From: Dactylosporangium aurantiacum
GTDB taxonomy: Bacteria > Actinomycetota > Actinomycetes > Mycobacteriales > Micromonosporaceae
Length of the DNA: 64,000 nucleotides
Reading direction: 5' to 3'
NCBI RefSeq assembly: GCF_000716715.1
Contig: NZ_JNYJ01000004.1
Coordinates: forward strand, 62,001 to 126,000
Shown: piece by piece, positions 8,524 to 17,283 of the stretch
How the letters are laid out: every line of letters begins with the position of its first letter
Numbering within the stretch: position 1 is the first letter of the stretch
The notes under the pieces: generated by a model
The model's database searches: none
Told to the model about the DNA's origin: nothing
What the model saw: only the letters and a program-made list of their open reading frames with translations
Program-made: the position numbers and the translations under genes

Positions 8524-9909
8524 TTACGTAGCTGCATGCTGCCGGGGCCGCAGAGCAGCAACGATTGCTGCCTCGCCCCGCTGTAGGCCGGCCATGACGA
8601 ATCGCCATTCGGCGTCGATGACGACTTTGGTGGGGTCGATGGCCGGCAACCCGAGTGCTTCTCGGTGCTTGGCGGCCTGATGCTCGGCTCGATCGCCGCG
8701 TAGCTTCGAGAGCGTCGTGGAATACGCCGCGCTCTTGGTCGTGCAGTGCCCGCGATAACCGAGCATGTGTGCCCAGTTGACCAGCGTGGTGTCGCGGTAC
8801 TCAGGGAGTTCCGCCAACTCCAGACAGGTCGCGATCATCCTGCGGGCGTGCGGTGTCACGTCGGCATTATCCAAGTTGGACAATCGGCGGACCCGTCGAT
8901 CGACAGCACCCGCCACTTCGGCGGCCTTGGTCGCATACTTCGCGACATAGCCGGCCACGTGTCGCTGACTGAGGCCCTGCGACTGCACGGCGTCATCGAG
9001 CACAATGTGCTGCACATCGATCTGTGCGCCGAACCTCATCGTCCGGTCACCATCCGGACCAGGAGCCGTCACCGAGACCGTTTTGGCGGCCGAGAGCACG
9101 GCGTCCTCCAGCAGTCCCGTGGTCGCCCAGAGCGGGGGCGGGCTCGTCGGTCCGTCGGGGCCGTCGATCCTCACGACGGCGTGAAAGTGGACAAGGCCGC
9201 GCGCTTGGTATTCCGCGACCTTCACGTAGGAGCGCTTCGCCTCTTGGCGTAGAGCCTTGCGGGAGATGCCGACCGCCGCGGCGACGTGCCGGTCCAGGTA
9301 GACGGCGAAGGCGTGCCAAAGCTGCCCCGCATGCGCATTCCAGAGGACCGCTCCGACGTAGTCGTAGCACTCCGGGCAGAGCGGCTGCCCGACCGCCTCG
9401 TCGTCCTCCTGATGCCGCCTCAGGCAACTGGTCGACAGGCCGTGCGGACACGGCTCGGACTCGCGGCGCACTCGACAGCGGCGAGGTAGGCCGTCACGCC
9501 CGGTCTGCCGATGACGAGCATGTACGGGGCCGAACGACGGGGCCGTGAGTGTGACGAACACCAGCGGATGTTCACTCACCGAAGCGGGCACATCTTTGCC
9601 GCCCGCCAATCCGGCCCGGACCAACTGGTACGTGTCCGACTGGTAGACCTTCGAGCACGCCGGGCAGCGTGATGCGCGGCGGTTGCCGCACCCCTTCAAC
9701 AGATAGCCGGGCATCAGCGCGGACGTGTCGAAAACGTCGATGACCTTGCCCGTTGCCGCGTCGCTGACGACTCGGCGGCCGATGAGGCGGATCGGGTTCG
9801 AACAGCCTCCGATGGCGCGCATCTGGCGCTGCCACTCGGTGTAGTCCGGCATGGAGGCTCGCATGACAACCGCCCGAAGGTCGTCCGGAAGGTCGATCGG
9901 GTTTGTCAC
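8524..9909 (-). CDS. repSA: Rolling-circle replication initiator (RepSA type)
   Basis: A 461-residue protein with an HUH endonuclease signature: HFH at residues 241-243 (GLVHFHAVVRIDG) and a later YVAKYATK stretch (Tyr321, Tyr325, Lys324) that supplies the nicking tyrosine. Cysteine pairs CPAC (82-85) and CPEC (178-181) suggest a zinc-binding N-terminal part. This layout matches the initiators of pSAM2-like actinomycete elements, which nick the double-strand origin and drive rolling-circle replication of the excised circle. GTG at 9909 is preferred over ATG 9924 because it overlaps the upstream stop as GTGA, indicating translational coupling. The recombinase lies further upstream on the same strand. 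Confidence 0.88.
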   Translation of the reverse strand: MTNPIDLPDDLRAVVMRASMPDYTEWQRQMRAIGGCSNPIRLIGRRVVSDAATGKVIDVFDTSALMPGYLLKGCGNRRASRCPACSKVYQSDTYQLVRAGLAGGKDVPASVSEHPLVFVTLTAPSFGPVHARHRQTGRDGLPRRCRVRRESEPCPHGLSTSCLRRHQEDDEAVGQPLCPECYDYVGAVLWNAHAGQLWHAFAVYLDRHVAAAVGISRKALRQEAKRSYVKVAEYQARGLVHFHAVVRIDGPDGPTSPPPLWATTGLLEDAVLSAAKTVSVTAPGPDGDRTMRFGAQIDVQHIVLDDAVQSQGLSQRHVAGYVAKYATKAAEVAGAVDRRVRRLSNLDNADVTPHARRMIATCLELAELPEYRDTTLVNWAHMLGYRGHCTTKSAAYSTTLSKLRGDRAEHQAAKHREALGLPAIDPTKVVIDAEWRFVMAGLQRGEAAIVAALRPRQHAAT

Positions 9910-10097
9910 GCGGCCACCGCCCATCCGGGGTCGGTGGGCGGCGTGTGGTCGCCCTGGTCCTCATGCGCCTCGGCTTCGACGAGCTCGACGCCGAGGATGG
10001 CGCTGATCCGTTGCCACTTCGCTTCTGACCACTTGGGTGAGGCGGCGGCTTGTTGCCGCCCCCACTCCCGCGGGCTGATCGGCTCGGACGTAAGGAC
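9906..10097 (-). CDS. Small ORF coupled to rep; no standard start codon
   Basis: The frame ending at 9906 reads TSEPISPREWGRQQ, then WSEAKWQRISAILGVELVE, a pattern seen in small proteins directly upstream of rep in related actinomycete elements. Its stop overlaps the rep GTG as GTGA. A strong GAGGAGGGA sits just before the frame at about 10098-10106, but the next codons are GTC CTT ACG and no in-frame ATG, GTG or TTG exists up to the preceding stop. Either a non-standard start is used, the frame was damaged, or the sequence has an error. About 63 codons. Function unknown. Confidence 0.5.
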   Translation of the reverse strand, partial: VLTSEPISPREWGRQQAAASPKWSEAKWQRISAILGVELVEAEAHEDQGDHTPPTDPGWAVAA

Positions 10098-10106
10098 TCC
10101 CTCCTC

Positions 10107-10522
10107 GTGGTGGAGGGAGCGGGGACGCGCAGGGCCAGCGTCCGCAAGCTGGGACGCTCAAAGAGACAAGCGAGGAAGAAGCTTGTGTGGCCAGTGAGGC
10201 GAGCCTGGTTACTGCTCCTGCCCGAAGTCGGTCGCTCTTCGGGCGCAGTCGTCATGAAATGGTGGCCGATTCCGGTGAACCAGGTCGCTGCGCAATTGTT
10301 TGAGTTACAGGGCCAGGCGCGGTCTCGCCGCTCCCGCAATCGACGGTAGCTCGCACCCGACAGCCGTTCAGTGCCTTAGTGCCTTAAACCGCCGATCTCA
10401 CACAGCGTGATCTCGCATCGTTGCCTGCCGTTGTCCGTTGGCGTCCGCTACTAACCGCTAGCGTCGGACGGCATCTCGGGGCGGCGTGCCACGGATCACA
10501 AATGTGACGAACGGTAACGACG
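10107..10522. other. Region between the rep leader ORF and the recombinase gene
   Basis: No gene is supported; a separate excisionase, often found here in such elements, is not seen. It contains an 8-bp hairpin GCCCGAAG/CTTCGGGC near 10219-10244 and a direct repeat AGTGCCTT twice near 10370. A rep promoter would be expected here. Confidence 0.45.
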
Positions 10523-12022
10523 TCACTCGTTGCGCCAAAAGGGCTGGAGAAGGTTCGGGTCGTAGGCTGCGCGACCGCGACCAGCGGGAAGCACCAGGAC
10601 AGCGTGCAGCGCTTCCCGGATGTACGCCCGCTTCTGCGAGATGTCTAGGCCTCCGTCCGCCTCGGCGAGGTACCACCGTCGGCGGATGCTCTCGACGCCG
10701 ACCACCCTCCGCTTCGCCGCAGCCGCGTGGCGTCCCTGCTCGGCGCGAAGCTGCGTCATCCGGCCTTCCAGTTGCCGGACGTTGGCGAAGAAGAACTCAT
10801 TGGAGATACCACCGGAGCGCCATTCGCGGCCGAGGTCGTCAAGCTGGCCTTGCACCGTTTCCAGCTCTTCCGAGCCACCCCATGCCTCGGTACGCGGAGC
10901 CTGCATTTCGCGCTCCTCAAGCTTCGCCAGCACCATTTCCGAGACATACTCGTCGGTCTTCGGGCCGTGACGGCAGATGCCGGCGCACCCGCCCTGGCTC
11001 TTGGGCTGACAGACGTAGTGGAACATCTCCTCGTTGCCACGGAAGCGCCGTGCGCGCAGGGGTCCGTTGCACGGCGAGCCGTCGGCCTTCGCCTTGCCGC
11101 AGCGGACGATGCCGCTCAGCAAGTAGCGATGCTCACTGAAGTCGACGGCAAGCACGTTGCCGGGCTGCCCGTCCGGGCCGACACTCCGGCCCTTTCGCAT
11201 ACGCACAATCGCATCGATCGCCTGCCAGGTGGCCGGATCCACGATTGGTTCCCACTTGCCGACGATCGGCTGGCCCTCGTCGTCGGTGACGATCTCGCCG
11301 TGCAGGCTTCGCCATCCACAGATGCGCGCGTTGGCGAGTGTGACCCGGAGCGAACGGCTGGACCACTCGTTACCGAGCGAAGTTCGTACACCGTCGCGCT
11401 GCCACTCGCGGATGATCGAGTTGAGCGAACGGCCGGCCGCGAAGTCCTTGGCCGCCTTTGCCAGGAGCGGCGCCTCGATCGGATCGAGCGACAGGCGGTC
11501 CTCGGCCCAGCCGAACGGCCTGGTGCCGCCCGCCGGTTTACCGTCCTCCGCACGTGCGCGGTGGAACCGCTTCATCCGCCTGCGGACCTTGCGTGCTTCG
11601 ATCCTCGAAAACGCGACACCGACCAGGCCCAAGCCTTCAACGTCCTCGGCGTAGAGGTCCTTTCGCCCGCGCTCATCGGCGAACACCCGTCCGTCCTCGG
11701 CAGTCAGCGACTCGACGAAGCGTTCGTAGTCCCCCGCCCGGCGGGCCAGGCGGTCCTCATTGAGTACAACGACGCCACAGACCGCCGTACCATCCGGTAG
11801 CCGGCCGCTCTCCAGAGCTTTGAGCATCGCCTCGAACGACTCGCGGACCACGCCAGCCTTGCTGGCGGACCGGTCGTTGTCGGTCAATTCGGCAACGACC
11901 CTGAGACCCAATCGCTGAGCCGTTCGACGGTTTACTCGGTGCTGGTCACTTACTCCGTGCTCGTCGCGCTCACCGTCGCTGCTGATCCGCGCGTACGAGA
12001 TCACCGGTACATCCTGTGTCAC
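10523..12022 (-). CDS. Large serine recombinase (integrase)
   Basis: A 499-residue site-specific recombinase. The N-terminal resolvase domain (1-~150) starts with VISYARISSDG (catalytic Ser14), has VVVLNEDRLARR and a FSRIEARKVRRR linker helix. A recombinase domain follows (GTRPFGW, LNSIIREWQRDGVRTS), then a zinc-ribbon-like part with spaced cysteines (IVRCGKAKADGSPC, YVCQPKSQGGCAG) and a C-terminal helical region. It catalyses integration of the element at the msrA tail, whose core lies 48 bases upstream of its start, the expected place for attP. GTG 12022 follows GGAGG. No recombination directionality factor is recognisable nearby. Confidence 0.92.
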   Translation of the reverse strand: MTQDVPVISYARISSDGERDEHGVSDQHRVNRRTAQRLGLRVVAELTDNDRSASKAGVVRESFEAMLKALESGRLPDGTAVCGVVVLNEDRLARRAGDYERFVESLTAEDGRVFADERGRKDLYAEDVEGLGLVGVAFSRIEARKVRRRMKRFHRARAEDGKPAGGTRPFGWAEDRLSLDPIEAPLLAKAAKDFAAGRSLNSIIREWQRDGVRTSLGNEWSSRSLRVTLANARICGWRSLHGEIVTDDEGQPIVGKWEPIVDPATWQAIDAIVRMRKGRSVGPDGQPGNVLAVDFSEHRYLLSGIVRCGKAKADGSPCNGPLRARRFRGNEEMFHYVCQPKSQGGCAGICRHGPKTDEYVSEMVLAKLEEREMQAPRTEAWGGSEELETVQGQLDDLGREWRSGGISNEFFFANVRQLEGRMTQLRAEQGRHAAAAKRRVVGVESIRRRWYLAEADGGLDISQKRAYIREALHAVLVLPAGRGRAAYDPNLLQPFWRNE

Positions 12023-12069
12023 ATCTGCCTCCCCGGATCTAATATGACGCCGGGGATTGTATTAGCGCT

Positions 12070-12169
12070 AGCAGTACCTGTCGGACGTGAAGAACCCGTA
12101 CGGCTACTGCAACCACGGCCCCAACGGCATGACCTGCCCGATCGGCGTCGGCTCGCTGCCCGCCTGACC
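12070..12169 (+). repeat. Right attachment site (attR): displaced msrA tail
   Basis: A copy of 2833-2932. It encodes the C-terminus [13 protein letters not shown]..., now without a start. The element side carries the short inverted repeat CTAATA/TATTAG (12039-12064), a candidate recombinase arm site. No terminator follows this copy. Confidence 0.85.
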
Positions 12170-12187
12170 CACGCTTCGGCGATCTGC
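12166..12187 (+). pseudogene. 22-base remnant of an Xre-type gene fused to the msrA tail
   Basis: Identical to 3067-3088 (codons 7-14 of the Xre-type gene). It joins the msrA stop at a TGACC/GACC microhomology, as if the ~134 bases between msrA and that gene were deleted. Similarity ends abruptly at 12188. Confidence 0.6.
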
Positions 12188-12213
12188 CGTATCGGGCACG
12201 CGGCGGGCACCGC

Positions 12214-12597
12214 TCAGGCTTCGGCCTCGCGCCGAATTTCAAGGCTCACGTGGGCCCACGCAACGCCCGGCACACGGAACCTGCCACTGGCGTTCACGGC
12301 GCAGACCATTTCGAACTCCCAACTGCCGTCGTCATAGCCGTGGGGACCCAGCACGCTCCAGCCTGATCCGACTTGCTGAACGCAGAGCATCACCTGGAAT
12401 ACAGCCTCGGGGGGCGTCGCGACGTTGAGTGGTGTCGCGAACTCGATGACGTACTGTTCGGGAATCTTCCAGGAACGCTCGACGGATCGTTCCTTGGCGG
12501 GCAGGCCGAGGGCAGCGACCACACGCCCAAATACACGTCGCGCACCGGCCTCATGCTTTGCAAGAACGTGTACGCGCCAGACGATCCCATACATCAC
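12214..12597 (-). CDS. Hypothetical protein, 127 residues
   Basis: A soluble, Val- and Trp-rich protein with no signal peptide or membrane segment. Stretches such as WKIPEQYVIEFATP, GSGWSVLGPHGYDDGSW and VPGVAWAHVSLEI suggest a small alpha/beta fold. I do not recognise a family. The frame begins with GTG at 12597, and ATG at 12594 is equally possible. It is divergent from the caspase-GTPase gene and lies just outside the right end of the element, next to the Xre remnant. It could be a leftover of an older accessory insertion or a chromosomal gene. Confidence 0.6.
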   Translation of the reverse strand: MMYGIVWRVHVLAKHEAGARRVFGRVVAALGLPAKERSVERSWKIPEQYVIEFATPLNVATPPEAVFQVMLCVQQVGSGWSVLGPHGYDDGSWEFEMVCAVNASGRFRVPGVAWAHVSLEIRREAEA

Positions 12598-12834
12598 GTC
12601 CGACCGTAATGCCCTGACGATGAGACCGTTTCGCCGCCTGGCAGGCCAAGCTGAGGCAGAGCTGACTCACCGCGCTCGAACCGTGACGACGGGCACCAGG
12701 GGTGGTGCAGAGAACGACGATGTGTCGCCCGATCAGAGGTGATGGATTGCCTGGTCGATGGATTCCGGTGATCATCGGTGGGTGATCGGCTGGTTGCGGT
12801 TGGCGACTGCCACCGGCTGGAGGCTACATCGGGC

Positions 12835-15279
12835 ATGACAGCAGTGCTGCCGGACCCTGCCGGTTCCCGTGCGGTGCTCGTCGGGGTCTCGCGATACCCG
12901 CGGCTGGGTAACCTCGGCCCCGTTCGGCACAACCTCGAGGCGCTGCGCGACTTGCTCGTCGACGCCGGCCGCTGGGGCCTGCCGGACGGCAATTGCGTGG
13001 TGCTGCCCGAGCCGGAGAGCACCCGCGAGGTGCTGGACGTGCTGCATGAGCAGGCCGCGAAGGCGACCGACACGCTGCTGTTCTACTTCGCCGGCCACGG
13101 CCTGATCGACGCACGCGACGAGCAGGAGCTGTACCTGGCCCTCGGCTCCGCGGACCAGGAGCGCCCCAAGCGCGACTCGATCCCCTACAAATGGGTCCGC
13201 GACGAGTTCCTCGACGCGACGAGCGCCCGGCGGAAGGTCGTCATCCTCGACTGCTGCTACAGCGGCCGCGCGCTCGGCCAGTGGATGGGCGCCGAGGGGG
13301 CGACGCCCGACGGCCTGGACATCTTCGGGACCTGCACGCTGACCGCGACCGCGCGAACCAGGAAGGCACTCGCCCCGCCGGATCAGCGGTACACGGCCTT
13401 CACCGGCGAACTGATCGCGGCACTGCAGGAGGGCGTTCCCCAGGGACCGGAGCTGCTGGACCTCGACACGCTGTTTCGCCATGTGGACCGGCGGCTGCAC
13501 GCCCGCGGCTGGCCGCGCCCCCAACGCGGCGCGCTGGACAACGGTGGCATGGTCGCCCTCGGCCGCAACGTGGCGCACGCTCAGCCCGCCGCCGGCCAGC
13601 CGCAAAGCCAGCCGCAAAGCCAGCCGCAAAGCCAGCCGCAGAGCCAGCCGCAGAGCCAGCCGGCCGCCCCGCAGACCCAGGCACCGTTGGGCGACACCTG
13701 CCCGATCTGCCAGGCCACACTGGACGCTCCGGGCCGCCGGGATCCTCAGACCAGGCGATTCGACGCACCGCCGTGCTTCCTGCTGGAGGTCGGACCGCAG
13801 GACCGCTCCGGACAGTTCGCGTGGCGGGTCACCGCACCAGGCACAGGCTTTCCGTCGGCGGTCTCGAGACTGCCGGCGTTCGTGGAGTCCGAGGTCGAGG
13901 ACACCTACCGGCTCTGCGGCAACGGTCACATCTTCCCGCACACGCCGCTGTCCGGCCGGCACCGGATCGACCGCTGGAACATGACCGCGGTCGTGGGCGC
14001 ACCGGCCAGCGGCAAGACCTACCTGCTCGTCCGGATGCTGAGCCAGCACCTGGCCAACACCGAGAACATCTTTCCCCGCACCGACGCGCGGTCGCTGCAG
14101 CGGTTCCAGCCGAGCCCGATCGAGCGCCACTCGTTGACCCGCCGCTATGAGGAGTACAACGGGACCCTCCGCGAAGGCCGACCCATCCCACCGACCAGTA
14201 CCGAGGACAACTGGCCCGTACGGATACTGCATGAGCTTCTACCGGACGCGCTCGACGCGATCCGCGAATGCATCCGCAGGATGGTCGTCGACGGTGCTCG
14301 ACGTGCCGAACACTGGGGGCTGGACCGTCGCCAGCCCTATGTGATCCGCACCGGCAGCCGAGGCGTGCAGACCTGGAACGGATTCGACGATCTGCCGGGG
14401 GAGCTGTTCGCGGCGGGCCGACACGAATCCAAGGTGTTTCGTGGGTACAACACGCTGATCTGGGCGATCGACCCGGCGCTCGCCCTCGATGCGCTGGACC
14501 CGGTGCTGAAGGACGGGACCAGCGACACCCTCGACGGAAGTCTTCGCCCCGGCACCACCGCCGTCGTCGACTCGACCATTGTCCGGTCCGAGCGCAGACG
14601 CGCCGAACACGACCTCGGCAGCCGCCTCACACACACGGTCGACGGCACGGACGTCCTGGTCGCGATCACCAAGTGCGACCTGGTCCACGCGGCGCTGCGC
14701 AGGAACAGCACCCTCGAGGACCTGGGCCGGCGGGGCAGCGTCCGCCGCGGCGTCGCCGCGTACCTGGCGACGACCGGCAGCCGGAGTGCGGAGCTGTCGG
14801 ACCACCTGCTCGCCGGGCGTCCCGGCCACGAGCAACGGGTCTACCAGGTCACCGACGGCCTGCTCGCCCACTACTCCCGCGACGACGCGTTCTGGGGTCT
14901 GATCGAGGAAGGCGTCCACGACGTCGTCGACGTGCCCGGCCTCCGGATTGCCGTCGACTCGATCGGTGAACACCTGGACCGATCCGAGGACGAGCCGGAC
15001 GCGCTGCTGATCCGCGACCTCGTCCTGTCGGCCATCGGGTGCGGCATCGCGTTCGGGCTCGGCCACGAGACCACGATCATGTCGCTGCTGCGGGACAGGC
15101 AGCTCGTGCGCCTGTTCCCGTGCTCCGCACTCGCAACGGTCCCGGCCGCGCGGTCAGCGGGCGATGGCCCGGCGCACCTGTTCCCGCTGGAGCCGGGAGC
15201 CCGGTTCCCGGAGGCCGCGGACCGGTCCGCGGCGCTGACCCAGCTGCTGCTCGCCGCGCTGCGAAAGGCCCGCTCCTGA
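12835..15279 (+). CDS. Caspase-like peptidase fused to zinc-ribbon and GTPase-like domains
   Basis: An 814-residue protein. Residues 10-245 form a caspase-like domain with the catalytic dyad His88 (FYFAGHG) and Cys141 (ILDCCYSG). A low-complexity linker (about 254-276) is made of QPQS repeats. Cys289/Cys292 (CPIC) and CGNGH at 361-365 look like a zinc ribbon. A P-loop follows, GAPASGKT (388-395), with DLPG (519-522) and TKCD (612-615) in G1, G3 and G4 positions, resembling the GTPases of predicted NTP-dependent conflict systems. No signal peptide or membrane segment is seen. ATG 12835 follows GGAGG at 12819; an in-frame GTG lies at 12778. A regulated self-cleaving or death effector is a plausible role, not shown. 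Confidence 0.82.
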   Translation: MTAVLPDPAGSRAVLVGVSRYPRLGNLGPVRHNLEALRDLLVDAGRWGLPDGNCVVLPEPESTREVLDVLHEQAAKATDTLLFYFAGHGLIDARDEQELYLALGSADQERPKRDSIPYKWVRDEFLDATSARRKVVILDCCYSGRALGQWMGAEGATPDGLDIFGTCTLTATARTRKALAPPDQRYTAFTGELIAALQEGVPQGPELLDLDTLFRHVDRRLHARGWPRPQRGALDNGGMVALGRNVAHAQPAAGQPQSQPQSQPQSQPQSQPQSQPAAPQTQAPLGDTCPICQATLDAPGRRDPQTRRFDAPPCFLLEVGPQDRSGQFAWRVTAPGTGFPSAVSRLPAFVESEVEDTYRLCGNGHIFPHTPLSGRHRIDRWNMTAVVGAPASGKTYLLVRMLSQHLANTENIFPRTDARSLQRFQPSPIERHSLTRRYEEYNGTLREGRPIPPTSTEDNWPVRILHELLPDALDAIRECIRRMVVDGARRAEHWGLDRRQPYVIRTGSRGVQTWNGFDDLPGELFAAGRHESKVFRGYNTLIWAIDPALALDALDPVLKDGTSDTLDGSLRPGTTAVVDSTIVRSERRRAEHDLGSRLTHTVDGTDVLVAITKCDLVHAALRRNSTLEDLGRRGSVRRGVAAYLATTGSRSAELSDHLLAGRPGHEQRVYQVTDGLLAHYSRDDAFWGLIEEGVHDVVDVPGLRIAVDSIGEHLDRSEDEPDALLIRDLVLSAIGCGIAFGLGHETTIMSLLRDRQLVRLFPCSALATVPAARSAGDGPAHLFPLEPGARFPEAADRSAALTQLLLAALRKARS
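13597..13656 (+). repeat. Five 12-bp tandem repeats encoding QPQS
   Basis: Units CAGCCGCAAAGC (three) and CAGCCGCAGAGC (two) inside the caspase-GTPase gene. They are in-frame and code for the flexible linker, so the copy number can change without breaking the gene. Confidence 0.9.
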
Positions 15280-15301
15280 CAGCAACCGCCGGTCCGCGCG
15301 G

Positions 15302-15336
15302 CGCGGCCCGGGAACCTGGCTGGTTCCCGGGCCGCG
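15302..15336 (+). terminator. Bidirectional hairpin terminator
   Basis: A perfect 15-bp stem (15302-15316 with 15322-15336) and a 5-base loop between two convergent genes. Confidence 0.8.
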
Positions 15337-15351
15337 GCGCTGCCGGAAGGG

Positions 15352-17001
15352 TCAGCTGGTCGTCACGTAGTCGCCGACGGTGAACGTCGAGCCACTGGAG
15401 ATGACGGACTGGTTGTAGCTGGGGTTGTTGACGACGGCGTTGAGGCGGCCGTCGTTGACGACGGTGACCGTGTACGCGCCGTCCGGAAGGACGTTCTTGA
15501 GGACCGCGTTCGCCGCGCTGAGGTCGGTGGCGAGCGGGCCGGACAGGATCGCGGTGTCGGTGTCGGTGATCGACGTGATGTAGACGCCGGTGTTGTTCAC
15601 CATGCGGCCGATGTCGGCGCTGGTGAACAGGCCGGTGCCGGTGTTCGCGGTGAGCGTGGTGACGCCGCCGCTGGTCGAGGTGGTCGCCGACGCGATGGTC
15701 CGCGAGCCGGCCAGGGTCGCGCCCACCAGCAGGCCGTCGGTGGTTGCCGCGTTGTTCAGCACGGCGGTCGTCGGGCTGGTGACGCTCGCGATGACGGTGT
15801 TCGCGGCCAGGACGCCGGGCGCCGGGACGGTCGCGGTGCCGGCCGTGACGGCCAGGCCGACATCGGCCGAGGTGAAGTTCGCGGTGGGCGACACGAGCGT
15901 GGTGCCGGTGACCGTGGCGTCACTCGTGGTGCGGGTGTAGGGCACCATGCCGATTTTGCAGATGAGCAGGCCGTCGTTGAGGACCATCACGTCGGCGCAC
16001 TCCGACACCTGCGGGTTGGCCTTGTGGCCGGCGACGGTGGTGCTGTCGTACGGGCCGCGGCTGAGGAACACGTGCGCACCGAGCGTGTCCGGCGTGGTGC
16101 CGCCGGCGGTGTTCTGCGGGTTGAGCGAGGAGAACCCGACGCCCGTGACCTCGATGGTCCGCCCGGTGCCCGCCTGCGACTTGGGCATGGTGTTCGGCGA
16201 GACCGTGATGCCGTTGGAGTACGTGAAGGCGTTCTGCCTGGTGACCGTGCCGCCGGCGGTGGTGACCGACAGGGCCACCGGCTGGCCGTCGGCCGCGTGG
16301 GGCGGGGTGACCGCGGTGAAGCTGAGGCCGTCGGAGGCGATCGTCGGGGTCATCGCGACGCCGCCGAGCATGACCGTGGCGCCGGTGAGGCCGGTGCCGG
16401 TGACGACAATCGGCGTTCCACCCCTGGCCGGGCCGCTCACCGGGGTGACGGAGGTGATCGTGGCCGCCACCGAGACCGAGTAACCGCTGTTGAGGTTGGC
16501 GAGCAGCACACTGCCGGGGTTCGCGTTCGACACCCACGGGTCGGTGCCGGAGTACACGCAGACGTTGTACTTGGTGGGCGGCGTGCCGATGGTCGGCAGG
16601 CTCGGCACCTTCACGTACAGCTTCGTCGGCGAGAAGACCTGCACGTTCGTCGAGTTCACGACGCCGGCGGCGGTGGCGGTGGTCGGCGTGACGGCGCTGG
16701 GGTAGGTGGGCCAGCACGCGTTCAACGCGGACGGCGGCTGGGCCACCGTCTGCGGCGACGCCGGAGCGGCCGTGCCGGCGAGCTGGAAGCTGACCGCCGG
16801 CGTCCCGCTGAACACGGCGGTCGTCGTGTTGATCGTGACGGTCGGACCGTTGGCCGAGTTCGCCGGGCCGGTGGCCGGGCTGATGGTCAGCGCGACGGCG
16901 GCGGAGGCCGAGGTCGCGGTCGTCAGCACCGCGGCGGCCGCGACGCCCAGCACCGCCCCCGCGCGGACGAGGTTGGAGCGGGTCAGGGATCTGAAATGCA
17001 T
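15352..17001 (-). CDS. Secreted IPT/TIG-domain protein
   Basis: A 549-residue exported protein. ATG 17001 (MHFRSLTRSN) follows GGAGGAG, and an n-h-c signal peptide ends near ATSASA. The mature part is Thr/Val/Gly-rich beta protein. An IPT/TIG unit is visible around residues 180-270 (ITSVTPVSGPARGGTPIVVTG). A second related unit (ITVSPNTMPKSQAG) follows. Further C-terminal are repeats of a short motif (FTSADVGLAVT, FTSADIGRMV). There is no sorting signal or membrane anchor, so it is probably released or loosely bound to the wall. It is divergent from another exported TIG-like protein, with 282 bases between the starts. Adhesion or surface structure is a reasonable guess. Confidence 0.8.
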   Translation of the reverse strand: MHFRSLTRSNLVRAGAVLGVAAAAVLTTATSASAAVALTISPATGPANSANGPTVTINTTTAVFSGTPAVSFQLAGTAAPASPQTVAQPPSALNACWPTYPSAVTPTTATAAGVVNSTNVQVFSPTKLYVKVPSLPTIGTPPTKYNVCVYSGTDPWVSNANPGSVLLANLNSGYSVSVAATITSVTPVSGPARGGTPIVVTGTGLTGATVMLGGVAMTPTIASDGLSFTAVTPPHAADGQPVALSVTTAGGTVTRQNAFTYSNGITVSPNTMPKSQAGTGRTIEVTGVGFSSLNPQNTAGGTTPDTLGAHVFLSRGPYDSTTVAGHKANPQVSECADVMVLNDGLLICKIGMVPYTRTTSDATVTGTTLVSPTANFTSADVGLAVTAGTATVPAPGVLAANTVIASVTSPTTAVLNNAATTDGLLVGATLAGSRTIASATTSTSGGVTTLTANTGTGLFTSADIGRMVNNTGVYITSITDTDTAILSGPLATDLSAANAVLKNVLPDGAYTVTVVNDGRLNAVVNNPSYNQSVISSGSTFTVGDYVTTS

Positions 17002-17283
17002 GTGGTCTCCTCCGGTGGTCACCACGGCATGTGCGAATGAGGGCGCGCGATCACCAACGGACCGTTCGTACGCCCAATCTCACGCAACGTAGCAGCACGG
17101 ATGCTGAGCGTGACTCACTTTCGGCATTCTCGGGCCGCCGGCGGCGCCGGCACGGGTCGCGACCCGATGTGAATGTATTTCGGTGACTCCATGTAACTTT
17201 CCGGTAGCGTGGCGTCGTCAAACCCGAGATCGTGCGGCCGGCCGGGGAAGGGTTCGCCGTACAGCTCCGAAAGGATCCACCTG

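Larger units (their letters stand above)
2833..12079. mobile_element. Integrative element in msrA (AICE-like, no transfer gene)
   Basis: Bounded by the duplicated msrA 3' end (2833-2932 and 12070-12169, constant offset 9237). A serine recombinase gene lies directly inside the right end and a RepSA-type initiator further left, the usual order in actinomycete integrative and conjugative elements. No FtsK/Tra translocase, Spd, primase-polymerase or recognisable excisionase is present, so it looks non-self-transmissible or reduced. The cargo at 5781-7976 has visibly lower GC than its surroundings. Exact ends depend on the crossover inside the shared core AGCAGTACCT (2833-2842; 12070-12079), which is an inference. 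Confidence 0.85.

Noticed and set aside
10340..10522. Possible excisionase gene between rep and the recombinase
   Set aside because: No frame with start, ribosome site and helix-turn-helix pattern could be found.
13597..13656. Possible CRISPR or regulatory repeat
   Set aside because: In-frame 12-bp units coding for a linker inside a gene.
12772..14232. Long minus-strand frame opposite the caspase-GTPase gene
   Set aside because: Mirror of a gene with clear motifs; its composition is typical of antisense frames.
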